DNA from: an uncultured Lachnospiraceae bacterium
GTDB taxonomy: Bacteria > Bacillota > Clostridia > Lachnospirales > Lachnospiraceae
Direction of reading: 5' to 3'
Length of the DNA stretch: 64,000 bases
NCBI GenBank assembly: GCA_946414885.1
Contig: CAMKQH010000001.1
Location: 124,001 to 188,000, forward strand
The notes beneath the pieces are model-generated. The model ran no database searches. It was not told where the DNA came from and saw only the letters and a list, made by a program, of their open reading frames with translations. The translations under genes and the position numbers were made by a program. Position 1 is the stretch's first letter. Every line of letters starts with the position of its first letter. Below, piece after piece: positions 1-12,902 of the stretch.

Positions 1-1494
1 TTTATGCTATATATCGAGAAATTCATAGACCTCTCATATTTTAAGACCTGGATCTGGCTTTTGAATCTTGCTTTGGTCGTTTCTTACGCAGCATGTCTCT
101 ATCTTTATTTGACTCAGAAGAAACGGTGGGTAAAAATCTTCATGGTAGTGGCTGCAATGGTGGCAGTCCTGGCTGAAACGGCCGTCAACATGGCATTCTC
201 GAGCGTGGGAACGACCGACAGAAAGGCTTATTTAAGCCATCTGGAGGATTATCAGGCACTGTATGAGAGAAACAAGGACGACGGAAATGGATTTTCCCGC
301 TTTGAGAAATTTGAAAGAAAGACAAAGAATGATGCCACGCTGGCAGGCTTCCCGTCCGCGTCGGTCTTTTCCTCGACCATGAATTCCTACGTGATGGATT
401 TTTATACCAAGATGGGAATGCAGCACAGCAAGGTATACTATGGCTTTGAAGGTGCAACGCCATTTTCGGCGGCCTTGATAAACGTAAATTATTATTTTTC
501 TGATTCCGATAAATGGGAGAATGAACTCTTCAAGATCAAGGATGAACAGAATGGCATTTACCTGTATGAGGCAGTGGAATCCCTGCCCTTTGGCTACGTA
601 GCACCCAAAGGCTTTGATCTCCCTGAGGATGCAAGACAGAAGGGTATACTCACGCAAAACGGATTGCTGAATGACCTGGGGATCGAGGAAAGCATCCTGA
701 CGAAGGTAACAAGCGAAAAGGACGGGGACGACGTTATTTTTACGCCTTCAGAAGATGGAATCTATTACGGATGCGTTACGGATTACGGTACGACGAAGAT
801 CAAAATGACGGGCGGAAATCCGTCGGAGGTAAACCTTAAGGATCTGAAGAAAAACGGGCTTTTCTACGTGGGATTTCTGGAAGAAGGACAAAGGGTTACG
901 ATGACTAACGGGGATTCCTCCGATGATACGAAAAAGATTCCAGTGACCATGTATCAGTTGAACGTTTCCGCCGTGAAAGAGGCGTTAGAGATCCTTCGTG
1001 AACGCCATATGACGGACGTAAAGGTCGGCAGCAACGAAGTTTCGGGAAATCTGCATCTCGAAGAAGAAGGAAGACTGATTTTGTCCATTCCCTATGAGAA
1101 GGGATGGACGGTGTTGGTCAACGGGCAGGAGAAGGAACCTGCAACGTTTGGGGACGCCTTTATTGCACTGGATCTTGACGCGGGTGACTATGAGATTGAG
1201 CTTAGTTATGAACCCGTGGGGAAAAAGCTTGGAATCTTGATCACTGTGATTAGCCTTTGTATTTTTGCGCTGTTTTTTATTGTTCTGCCCAAGGGACTGG
1301 CGCGCAGAAAAAAAGCGTTTGAAGCAGAATTGATGAAGGAAGAGGACGTGACGGCCAAAGAGGATATGACGGATGAAGGGAACGTGATGGCCGAAGCAGA
1401 ATTGACGAACGACGAAGAAATGACGGCTGAAGAGGAAGAGATGACTGAACCGGAAATGGAAGGGCAATCGGAATCAGACGCCAAAAATAATTAA
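1..1494 (+). CDS. YfhO-like membrane protein, C-terminal part (5' truncated by window)
   Basis: The frame is open to the first base, so this is the 3' portion of a larger gene and the ATG at position 4 is probably internal. The visible part has two membrane helices near its start (about residues 15-35 and 43-62), a soluble, probably extracytoplasmic region of about 330 residues, and one more helix near residue 415. This layout matches the C-terminal half of YfhO-family proteins, GT-C-like membrane proteins implicated in glycosylating lipoteichoic acid or cell-wall polymers. The last 70 residues are a very acidic Glu/Met/Thr-rich tail with a recurring E-[ED]-[MV]-T pattern, unusual for the family. 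The family assignment is inferred from topology and sequence feel. Confidence 0.6.
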   Translation, partial: FMLYIEKFIDLSYFKTWIWLLNLALVVSYAACLYLYLTQKKRWVKIFMVVAAMVAVLAETAVNMAFSSVGTTDRKAYLSHLEDYQALYERNKDDGNGFSRFEKFERKTKNDATLAGFPSASVFSSTMNSYVMDFYTKMGMQHSKVYYGFEGATPFSAALINVNYYFSDSDKWENELFKIKDEQNGIYLYEAVESLPFGYVAPKGFDLPEDARQKGILTQNGLLNDLGIEESILTKVTSEKDGDDVIFTPSEDGIYYGCVTDYGTTKIKMTGGNPSEVNLKDLKKNGLFYVGFLEEGQRVTMTNGDSSDDTKKIPVTMYQLNVSAVKEALEILRERHMTDVKVGSNEVSGNLHLEEEGRLILSIPYEKGWTVLVNGQEKEPATFGDAFIALDLDAGDYEIELSYEPVGKKLGILITVISLCIFALFFIVLPKGLARRKKAFEAELMKEEDVTAKEDMTDEGNVMAEAELTNDEEMTAEEEEMTEPEMEGQSESDAKNN

Positions 1495-1503
1495 AGTAAC
1501 CTC

Positions 1504-1531
1504 TTGTAATTCCCAAAAAGTATGCTATAAT
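1504..1531 (+). promoter_or_regulatory. Promoter of the KDPG aldolase/KDG kinase operon
   Basis: TTGTAA (1504-1509), a 16-nt spacer and TATAAT (1526-1531) with an upstream TGC extended -10. It lies about 130 bp before the aldolase start. Confidence 0.65.
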
Positions 1532-1533
1532 GA

Positions 1534-1555
1534 AAAATGTAAGCCCTTACATTTT
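1534..1555 (+). promoter_or_regulatory. Perfect 10-bp palindrome at the transcription start (putative operator)
   Basis: AAAATGTAAG (1534-1543), CC, then CTTACATTTT (1546-1555) form a perfect inverted repeat immediately after the -10 box, where a repressor would block initiation. Given the downstream genes, a KdgR-like (LacI, GntR or IclR type) regulator of 2-keto-3-deoxygluconate catabolism is the natural candidate. The regulator is not in this window. Confidence 0.6.
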
Positions 1556-1664
1556 GTAAAAATCACTCACTTTTGCAAAAGGCATGGACAAACCATTAGA
1601 TTTATACTACGATCTCCCCAAATAGGGAATGGAACCATATGGGTTTCAAGAAAGGAAAAAGATC

Positions 1665-2624
1665 ATGGAAGCGGTTTTGGAACAGATCAGTAAAATTGGG
1701 ATTGTGCCCGTTGTTAAGATCGATCGGGCAGAGGATGCATTGCCATTGGCAAAGGCATTGTGTGCGGGAGGCCTTCCCTGTGCGGAGGTGACCTTCAGAA
1801 CGGATGCGGCGGCAGAGGCAATCAAGATTATGACGGAGAATTTCCCGAACATGTGCGTTGGAGCGGGAACGGTATTAAATGCGGCGCAGGTGGATGCGGC
1901 AGTGGCTGCAGGCGCGAAGTTTATCGTAAGTCCCGGACTCAATCCCAGAACCGTGAAATATTGTCAGGAGAAGGGCGTGCCCATTACGCCCGGTACTTCA
2001 AGCCCCAGTGACATTGAGCAGGCAATAGAGCTTGGCCTCGAAGTTGTTAAATTTTTCCCCGCGGAGCAGTCCGGCGGACTGGCAAAGATCAAGGCGATGG
2101 CAGCGCCTTACGTGAACATGAAATTCATGCCCACTGGCGGCATTAACGCGAAGAATCTGACCTCGTATCTGGATTTCCCGAAGATCATTGCCTGCGGCGG
2201 ATCCTGGATGGTTCCCGGAGATTTGATCAATGCGGGAGAGTGGGATAAGATCGAGCAACTGACCCGCGAGGCGGTTCAGACGATGCTGGGCTTTGAACTG
2301 GCACACGTGGGCATCAACGGCGCGAACGAGGAAGAGGCGCTGAAGGTTGCCAATCGTTTTGCATTTCTTTTTGGCATGCCCGCGAAGATCGGTAACAGCT
2401 CCATCTTTGCTGGTACGGCAGTGGAAGTGATGAAGACCCCGTTCAAGGGTGCCAACGGACATATCGCGATCCGCACCAACTATATCGAGCGCGCCGTGAA
2501 CTACATGGAAAGCGTGCTGGGCGTGGAGTTTGAGGAGCCCAAGAAAGATGAGAAGGGTAAGTACAAAGCGATCTACCTGAAGGAGCAGATTGGCGGATTC
2601 GCAGTTCATCTAGTACAAAAGTAA
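1665..2624 (+). CDS. KDPG/KHG aldolase fused to a VOC (glyoxalase-fold) domain
   Basis: Residues 1-205 are a class I KDPG/KHG aldolase (Eda), which splits 2-keto-3-deoxy-6-phosphogluconate into pyruvate and glyceraldehyde-3-phosphate in the Entner-Doudoroff and uronate pathways. The Schiff-base lysine is residue 129 in VVKFFPAE. The conserved glutamate sits in AEVTFRT, and the phosphate-binding TPGTSSPSD and PTGGI segments are present. Residues 215-319 (ELAHVGINGANEEEA onward) look like one glyoxalase/VOC repeat, which normal Eda (about 210 aa) lacks. I chose the ATG at 1665 because AAAGGAAA lies just upstream; a further in-frame ATG at 1629 lacks such a site. The gene is 15 bp upstream of the KDG kinase, so the pair supplies and then splits KDPG. 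Confidence 0.85.
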   Translation: MEAVLEQISKIGIVPVVKIDRAEDALPLAKALCAGGLPCAEVTFRTDAAAEAIKIMTENFPNMCVGAGTVLNAAQVDAAVAAGAKFIVSPGLNPRTVKYCQEKGVPITPGTSSPSDIEQAIELGLEVVKFFPAEQSGGLAKIKAMAAPYVNMKFMPTGGINAKNLTSYLDFPKIIACGGSWMVPGDLINAGEWDKIEQLTREAVQTMLGFELAHVGINGANEEEALKVANRFAFLFGMPAKIGNSSIFAGTAVEVMKTPFKGANGHIAIRTNYIERAVNYMESVLGVEFEEPKKDEKGKYKAIYLKEQIGGFAVHLVQK

Positions 2625-2639
2625 CAGGAGGAAAGAAAG

Positions 2640-3671
2640 ATGGCAAAGGTTATTACGATGGGTGAGATCATGCTTAGACTGTCCACCCCGAATTTTGAGA
2701 AGTTTATCCAGGCGGACGAGTTTGACGTAAATTATGGCGGAGGCGAGGCAAACGTTGCGGTTTCCCTGGCAAATTACGGCCATGACGCCGAGTTCGTGAC
2801 TGCCGTTCCGAACAATGAGATCGGTGAGTGTGCAGTGGCAGCACTCAGAAAGTACGGCGTTTGCACGAAGCACGTGGCAAGATGCGGAGAAAGACTTGGC
2901 ATCTATTATCTGGAGAGCGGTTGCTCCATGAGACCTTCCAAGGTCGTTTATGACAGGGCACATTCCTCCATTTCAACCGCTACGGAAGCAGATTTTGATT
3001 TCGAAGATATTTTCAAGGATGCAGACTGGTTCCACTTTACCGGAATCACGCCCGCCATTTCCGACGCAGCGGCAGAGCTGACCGAGAAGGCCCTGATCGC
3101 GGCAAAGAAGGCAGGCGTAAAGGTGTCCGTTGACCTGAATTTCCGTAAGAAGCTCTGGACCTCCGAGAAGGCACAGAGAGTCATGAAGAATCTGATGAAG
3201 TACGTTGACGTATGCATCGGAAACGAAGAAGATGCTGAACTGGTGCTTGGCTATAAGCCCGGCAACACGGACGTTACCAGCGGTGACCTCGAACTCGCGG
3301 GATACAAGTCCATTTTCGAGCAGATGGTTGCGGATTACAATTTTGAGTATTGCATCTCCTCGCTGCGCGTGAGCCATTCCGCATCCGACAATGGCTGGTC
3401 CGCATGCATTTACTCTAGAGACACCAAGGAATTTTATCATTCCAAGGAATACAGCATCCATCCCATTGTTGACCGCGTGGGCGGCGGTGATTCCTTCGCG
3501 GGCGGCGTGATCTGTGGCATGCTGGACGGCAAAGATTTTAAGGCTGCATTGGAGTTTGGCGTGGCAGCTTCCGCATTGAAGCACACGATTCCCGGAGATT
3601 TCAACATGGTATCCAGAAAAGAAGTGGAGACGCTGGCTGGCGGCGATGCTTCCGGACGCGTCCAGAGATAG
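2640..3671 (+). CDS. kdgK: 2-dehydro-3-deoxygluconokinase (PfkB family)
   Basis: A ribokinase/PfkB-family sugar kinase of 343 aa, probably phosphorylating 2-keto-3-deoxygluconate with ATP to give KDPG for the aldolase encoded just upstream. The N-terminal sugar-binding segment YGGGEANVAVSLA and the C-terminal catalytic motif VGGGDSFAGG (near residue 280, Asp as catalytic base) are both clear. A GGAGG site lies 6 bp before the ATG. The adjacent aldolase makes KDG the likely substrate; PfkB kinases vary in specificity, so other keto sugars remain possible. Confidence 0.85.
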   Translation: MAKVITMGEIMLRLSTPNFEKFIQADEFDVNYGGGEANVAVSLANYGHDAEFVTAVPNNEIGECAVAALRKYGVCTKHVARCGERLGIYYLESGCSMRPSKVVYDRAHSSISTATEADFDFEDIFKDADWFHFTGITPAISDAAAELTEKALIAAKKAGVKVSVDLNFRKKLWTSEKAQRVMKNLMKYVDVCIGNEEDAELVLGYKPGNTDVTSGDLELAGYKSIFEQMVADYNFEYCISSLRVSHSASDNGWSACIYSRDTKEFYHSKEYSIHPIVDRVGGGDSFAGGVICGMLDGKDFKAALEFGVAASALKHTIPGDFNMVSRKEVETLAGGDASGRVQR

Positions 3672-3697
3672 GATTTCTCTTGTTTTTTGATAAGGAG

Positions 3698-3725
3698 CGG
3701 GCAGGGTTTGACGGAACCCTGCCCG
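3698..3725 (+). terminator. Hairpin terminator after kdgK
   Basis: CGGGCAGGGTT and AACCCTGCCCG form an 11-bp perfect stem with a 6-nt loop. The T tract after it is weak, so termination may be incomplete. Confidence 0.55.
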
Positions 3726-3835
3726 TATTGTCGTTACGCCTAAATTTGACAAAAACGGGTGTTTTCGGTTAAAATAAGATTACGCGTTTTTATGCGCGTG
3801 GAACGTAAACGTTTGCAGGGAGTATTCGGACTTTC

Positions 3836-5776
3836 ATGAAAAAGCTAAGGATGGCCCTGGGATTATGTGTCTGCGTGACGCTATTGTCCGGTTGCGGAAA
3901 TAGCGGCGCAGTTATGGAGAGTAACGCTTTTTTGGCGGATGAACTCCAGAGTGCGGATGAGGCACGGCAGACCCAGGAAATGGAAAAACAAGAATATGGA
4001 AGCCGTACTGCCTACGCCTATCAGACGCAGGGCAGGGAGGCAAAGGAACTCCGCCCGGCGGAGGAACAAGTTACCCAGACGAAGCTGATCAAATCCCTCG
4101 ATGATCTTGCCCGGGAGTTGACGGAAAAGCAACAGGCCTATGCCGAAACGATGGGAATCACCATTTCGGACGGGGCGGCAGATGCTGAGCCAGAGGTGAG
4201 GGAACTGACGGAACAGGAGCTCAAAAGGCTTCAGTATTCCGTCCGTGCGACGGACAATGGCTTTTTTGTCTGCACCTATTATCGTCCGGAGGAGATTGAC
4301 TGGCAGACGGTGTTGCAGGGCGGCGTCGGAATGGGCGTGACCTTAAGTGACGACCAGATCGCGCAGATCCGGGAAGGAATGCGCGCAGACCGCGTGCTTG
4401 AAGCCAGGAGAAAGGCTTTGATGCGAGGGGAAATAGATGACGTGCCGGAGGACGGGGGATATGATCCTGAAGAGCCGTTTACGGAAGAGGAACTTGCTTT
4501 GTCGAGCAGCAACGTAACCGCGCTCACCCTTAGATCCATTCAGAACTTTGTGAAATCCAGAACGGGATTGGAGTATTCCGAAGCGAGAAAGCCTTTGGAA
4601 TGGCCGATCATCGCGAAAAACTTATATTATTACGTGCCTGGGGAAATCAATACGGTCCGCGTGGAATTCATGAAGGCAACCGTATGTGGCAACGTCTATG
4701 AGATTTATTGGCGGAAAGCCGTATGGAGCAAGGAGAAAAAGCCGGAATACGTTATGCGGGCTGAGGTGGAAAAGGGAAAGTGGAAATTTATCTCCAATCT
4801 GCCAATAGACGAGGCGCAGCCGCAAACCCTCGCCACAATTGATTTTTATCTCTCGAGAACAGACGCTTTGGTCAATTGGCCCAGGGAATGGATAGAGATT
4901 CCCGAGCTGCCCAAAGAGGAGGAATTCGAAGAGGAACAGACTTCCTCCAAGAAAAAGACCAAGGACGAACCGGTTCCCTACGTGGCTGTGATCACGGCTG
5001 AGCAGGATAATTGTAAGATTAGCGTCGACCGCGTATATACCGGAGATGAGATTTGCCTGGAACTGGCGAAGAAACGCTCCTACGTCCCAGGAGAAAATCT
5101 GGCGACCGTAACGCTCCAAAAGGGTGAAAAGATAGGCATTAACGTAACGCTTGAGGATCTTCCGAAGCTGCGGATCAAGGTGACTTCGGGTAACTACTAC
5201 GGTGATTATGCGTTTGGTTCGGAAAACTGGCTGAAGAGAAAGACGAAGGAAGGCGTTCCCCTTCCGACTTACGTGATGGGACGGGATCTGGCGGGAGAAC
5301 GCAGGGGACCGGAGTATCACAGTGAAGCTGAGTTGCTAAGGCTTCTGGAAGGCACTTGGCTGTTTTATGACAGCACCATGGGTGAATACACGGCAGCCTT
5401 GGAGTTTACGACCAAGGGCGACGTTACGCTGAAAACCGTTGTGGAAACCTACAAGATGGAAATCGCCGGCTATGACAGGCTCTACGTGGATACGCGCTCT
5501 GATCCGCCGGACGTGATCAAGCTGAAATCAACGGATGAAGAAACTTTGGAGCTCTTTACGCGCTACTATCCCAAGCTGGTCCGTAAGGTTGGGGACTATC
5601 GCGTGAGGGCCGTTCAAAAGGACGGGGAACTGATGTTGATGCTGTCCTTTGAGAATACGGGAAAGGACGGACTTTCCTCCCTGATCCCGGGTGCGGATCC
5701 GCTGGCAGAAGAGATTGTACTCTACCGGTTTACGGGTACCGTGGCGGAAGAAGGGGAAGAAGAACGTAAAGGTTAG
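3836..5776 (+). CDS. Large lipoprotein of unknown function
   Basis: 646 aa. A short charged start, a hydrophobic run and a lipobox (LLSGC, Cys about residue 20) mark a lipoprotein anchored outside the membrane. A charged, Glu-rich helical stretch follows (about residues 30-120), and the rest reads as a mixed soluble domain. A Lys/Glu-rich linker (EEEFEEEQTSSKKKTKDE) near residue 370 separates two halves, and the second half has beta-rich segments. I recognise no catalytic motif. It is flanked by terminators on both sides and appears monocistronic. Confidence 0.75.
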   Translation: MKKLRMALGLCVCVTLLSGCGNSGAVMESNAFLADELQSADEARQTQEMEKQEYGSRTAYAYQTQGREAKELRPAEEQVTQTKLIKSLDDLARELTEKQQAYAETMGITISDGAADAEPEVRELTEQELKRLQYSVRATDNGFFVCTYYRPEEIDWQTVLQGGVGMGVTLSDDQIAQIREGMRADRVLEARRKALMRGEIDDVPEDGGYDPEEPFTEEELALSSSNVTALTLRSIQNFVKSRTGLEYSEARKPLEWPIIAKNLYYYVPGEINTVRVEFMKATVCGNVYEIYWRKAVWSKEKKPEYVMRAEVEKGKWKFISNLPIDEAQPQTLATIDFYLSRTDALVNWPREWIEIPELPKEEEFEEEQTSSKKKTKDEPVPYVAVITAEQDNCKISVDRVYTGDEICLELAKKRSYVPGENLATVTLQKGEKIGINVTLEDLPKLRIKVTSGNYYGDYAFGSENWLKRKTKEGVPLPTYVMGRDLAGERRGPEYHSEAELLRLLEGTWLFYDSTMGEYTAALEFTTKGDVTLKTVVETYKMEIAGYDRLYVDTRSDPPDVIKLKSTDEETLELFTRYYPKLVRKVGDYRVRAVQKDGELMLMLSFENTGKDGLSSLIPGADPLAEEIVLYRFTGTVAEEGEEERKG

Positions 5777-5816
5777 AAAAAAGTGTGTCAGGGAGGCTCC
5801 GTGACACACTTTTTTA
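5777..5816 (+). terminator. Rho-independent terminator
   Basis: AAGTGTGTCA pairs with TGACACACTT around a short GC-rich loop, followed by a T run. It is placed directly after the lipoprotein stop codon. Confidence 0.85.
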
Positions 5817-5817
5817 G

Positions 5818-5846
5818 TTGAAATATAAGGAGAAAGCGAGTATAAT
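5818..5846 (+). promoter_or_regulatory. Promoter for the 77-aa gene and pepF
   Basis: TTGAAA (5818-5823), a 17-nt spacer and TATAAT (5841-5846). It begins immediately after the preceding terminator. Confidence 0.7.
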
Positions 5847-5893
5847 AGGATTGTTGTAGTGTATCTTGAGATAACTATGGAGGAAGAGAAACT

Positions 5894-6127
5894 ATGGATT
5901 TTGGAATTATGATGAAATTCGTCGGTGCCTGGAATACGTTTAAGGCAAATCACCCTAAGTTTCCCGCTTTTTGTCAGGCGGTTCACGAGAAGGGGTTAAA
6001 GGAGGATTCCGTCATTGAGATCATAGTGACCACGCCGGAAAACGAGCGCATTGAGACAAGCCTGAAGATTCAGGCAAGTGATCTTGAACTGCTGAAGACG
6101 TTGGGCGGACTGGGCGGTCAGAATTAA
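5894..6127 (+). CDS. Small conserved-looking protein, unknown function
   Basis: 77 aa, cytoplasmic, without membrane segments. GGAGGAAGAG lies at good spacing before the ATG and a promoter lies 47 bp upstream, so it is very probably translated. The C-terminus ends in a glycine-rich GGLGGQN. It is 28 bp upstream of pepF and probably cotranscribed. I do not recognise a family. Confidence 0.7.
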   Translation: MDFGIMMKFVGAWNTFKANHPKFPAFCQAVHEKGLKEDSVIEIIVTTPENERIETSLKIQASDLELLKTLGGLGGQN

Positions 6128-6155
6128 TTTAGATTTAGCGAAAGGAAATAAAAAC

Positions 6156-7955
6156 GTGGCTAAGGAATTGTTGAAGAGAGAAGACGTGCGGGTGGAGGAT
6201 ACGTGGAAGGTTGAAGACATGTACGCCACCGCGGAAGATTGGGAGAGTGACTTAAAAGAATTGACGGAGTTGACTGGAAAGATCGCAAGCCTGGAAGGAA
6301 AGCTTGCGGAGAGCACGGACAATCTCTTAAAGGCGCTGGAGTGGAGCGCAAAGTACGGTGAGAAGCTGGATCTTGCATATAACTATGCCGAGAGACTGTT
6401 CGATCAGGATCAAAAGAATACGAAGCACCAGGCCATGACTGCTAAGGTGATGAACCTTTACGCACAGGGCGCGGGCATGATGGCATTCTTGGAGCCCGAG
6501 CTTCTTGCAATGGATGATGAAGTGCTGGAGGGATTTTACAAGGCTGAGCCCGGCCTGGAATTATATCGCGGCTATATCGATGAGATCCGCCGCATGAAGG
6601 CACACGTGCTTTCTGCTGAGATGGAAAAGCTGATGGCCATGACGACGGAGATGAGTCAGGTGGCTTCTGATACGTTCTCCATCCTCAACAATGCGGATTT
6701 CCAGTTCCCCGAGGTGACAAATGAGAAGGGAGAATCCGTTCGCCTTTCCCATGGTTCCTACGGTGCCCTGATGGAGAGTCCTGACAGGAACGTCCGGAAG
6801 GATGCCTTCGAAAAGATGTATTCCGTATACAAGCAGTATAATAATACGCTTGCAAGTCTTTATAACGGCCAGGTGAAAACGCTGATCTTCAACGCGCAGG
6901 CAAGAAAATACGATTCCACGCTGGAAGCGGCAGTGGATCACAACAACGTGTCCCCCGAAGTATACAAGAACCTGGTGGACACCATAGATGCAAACGTAGA
7001 GCTGTTGCATCGTTACGTACGCCTTCGCAAGAAGTGTCTTGGCGTGGACGAGCTTCACATGTATGACGTTTACGCACCCATGATCGAAGGCGTTGCAAAG
7101 GAGATTTCCTACGACGAGGCAAAGGCTACCGTGCTGAAGGCACTGGCACCCCTCGGCGAGGATTATCTGGCAAAGCTTCGCGAGGGTTTTGCAAACCGTT
7201 GGATCGACGTATATGAGAACGAGGGAAAGAGAAGCGGGGCATATTCTGCCGGCGCTTATGGAACCCACCCTTACGTTCTTCTCAACTACAATGGAACGCT
7301 GGACAATATGTTCACCTTGGCTCATGAGATGGGCCACGCGCTCCACAGCTGTTATTCCAACGAGAATCAGCCGTTTATCTATGCCAATTACAAGATCTTT
7401 GTTGCGGAGGTTGCCTCCACGACGAACGAGATTCTCCTCATGGAGTATCTCCTGAAGAACACGGAGGACAAGAAGGAGAGGGCATATCTCCTGAATCACT
7501 ATCTTGACAGCTTTAAGGGAACCGTATTCCGCCAGACCCAGTTTGCAGAGTTTGAGATGCGCAGCAATGCCCTCTGCGAGTCCGGCGAGAGCCTGAACGC
7601 AGAGAACTTAAACGCCATGTATCTGGAACTGAACAAGAAATACTATGGCCCCGACATGATATCGGATGACCAGATCGCATATGAGTGGGCAAGAATCCCG
7701 CATTTCTACTACAACTTCTACGTTTATCAGTATGCGACTTCCTTCTCCGCATCCGTTGCGATCGCGAAGAGCATTTTGAAAGAGGGCGCGCCTGCCGTTG
7801 AACGGTACAAGAAGTTCCTCTCCAGCGGCTGCACCAAGTCTCCCGTGGAGCTTCTTAAAATCGCGGGCGTGAACATGGAGACGGCGGCTCCCATTGAAGC
7901 AGCCATGAAGGCGTTTGAAGAAATCCTTGACGAAATGGAAAAGCTGGTAGGATAA
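6156..7955 (+). CDS. pepF: Oligoendopeptidase F (M3 family)
   Basis: 599 aa, the usual length for PepF, a cytoplasmic zinc metallopeptidase that cuts short peptides. The zinc-binding motif HEMGH is at residues 390-394, with the downstream glutamate in FVAEVASTTNE completing the M3 site. The N-terminal helical half, with EDTWKVEDMYATAEDW near the start, is typical. The start codon is GTG at 6156, preceded by AAAGGAAAT; no better ATG exists upstream. Confidence 0.93.
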   Translation: MAKELLKREDVRVEDTWKVEDMYATAEDWESDLKELTELTGKIASLEGKLAESTDNLLKALEWSAKYGEKLDLAYNYAERLFDQDQKNTKHQAMTAKVMNLYAQGAGMMAFLEPELLAMDDEVLEGFYKAEPGLELYRGYIDEIRRMKAHVLSAEMEKLMAMTTEMSQVASDTFSILNNADFQFPEVTNEKGESVRLSHGSYGALMESPDRNVRKDAFEKMYSVYKQYNNTLASLYNGQVKTLIFNAQARKYDSTLEAAVDHNNVSPEVYKNLVDTIDANVELLHRYVRLRKKCLGVDELHMYDVYAPMIEGVAKEISYDEAKATVLKALAPLGEDYLAKLREGFANRWIDVYENEGKRSGAYSAGAYGTHPYVLLNYNGTLDNMFTLAHEMGHALHSCYSNENQPFIYANYKIFVAEVASTTNEILLMEYLLKNTEDKKERAYLLNHYLDSFKGTVFRQTQFAEFEMRSNALCESGESLNAENLNAMYLELNKKYYGPDMISDDQIAYEWARIPHFYYNFYVYQYATSFSASVAIAKSILKEGAPAVERYKKFLSSGCTKSPVELLKIAGVNMETAAPIEAAMKAFEEILDEMEKLVG

Positions 7956-7971
7956 GAAACGAGGAAAGAAT

Positions 7972-8622
7972 ATGGCAGAGCGTAAGAATATCGCGGACAT
8001 GAAGGTAAAGAAGAAAGTTGGCACCGCAGACGGTAAGGAAGCACCGAAGAAGACGACTGCTGCGGCCGGCAAGGCTGCGCCAAAGAAGGAGAGTGCTTCT
8101 GCGACTCCTAAGAAACCTGGCAATGCCGCATCGAAGAAGAATGCTTCGAATAACAAGCCTTGGGAAAAGATGTATGCGAATAAGGCGGCGAACGGAAAAA
8201 CGGGCGCGAACGGCAAGGGAAAGATTGCCACGAAGTCTGACGCTTCCGCACCAAAGAAACCCGTCAAGGAATTCCGTGATTTCCTGTATCTTCTTCCGAA
8301 GAAGACGACTGCGAAAAACCTTGCGAAGACCTTGGATTTTCTGGACAGGAAAGCCATTGAGGTCTGGGAGGATGAATGTGTCCTGGAAATCACAACCAAG
8401 GACGGAGTGATCACTTTTGAGGACATTCGCGACAGTCTTGAGAAGGAAGACGAGAAGACGTTAAATGACCTTCGCGTAAAGCAAGTCATTTCCTGCGATT
8501 ATGAGTCGACGGATGCGGAGACGGTGCGGAAGGTGATGGACGCTTTCCTTAAGGCGTTTGGCGGAAAGATTGGATCCGATACGGAGGATTTTACGCCATT
8601 CCTGACCGTTGATAAACTGTAA
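7972..8622 (+). CDS. Lys/Ala-rich tail protein with a small C-terminal domain
   Basis: 216 aa in two parts. Residues 1-100 are a low-complexity Lys/Ala/Pro/Ser/Asn region with AAPKK-like repeats, resembling the basic tails of histone H1-like or nucleic-acid-binding bacterial proteins. Residues 100-216 form a compact acidic alpha/beta region (EFRDFLYLLPKKTTAKNLAK onward) that I cannot place. The gene follows pepF by 16 bp and precedes the Nudix gene by 16 bp. Nucleic-acid or polyanion binding is an inference from charge alone. Confidence 0.7.
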   Translation: MAERKNIADMKVKKKVGTADGKEAPKKTTAAAGKAAPKKESASATPKKPGNAASKKNASNNKPWEKMYANKAANGKTGANGKGKIATKSDASAPKKPVKEFRDFLYLLPKKTTAKNLAKTLDFLDRKAIEVWEDECVLEITTKDGVITFEDIRDSLEKEDEKTLNDLRVKQVISCDYESTDAETVRKVMDAFLKAFGGKIGSDTEDFTPFLTVDKL

Positions 8623-8638
8623 GGACCGGAGTTAGAAC

Positions 8639-12824
<4,186 letters not shown>

Positions 12825-12902
12825 AATTCAGGGATGCGGCAGGCCGCGCGGACTATGGGAACAAGCAGGCTTAACACAGTAGGCAGGAGTGTACGACGTA
12901 TC

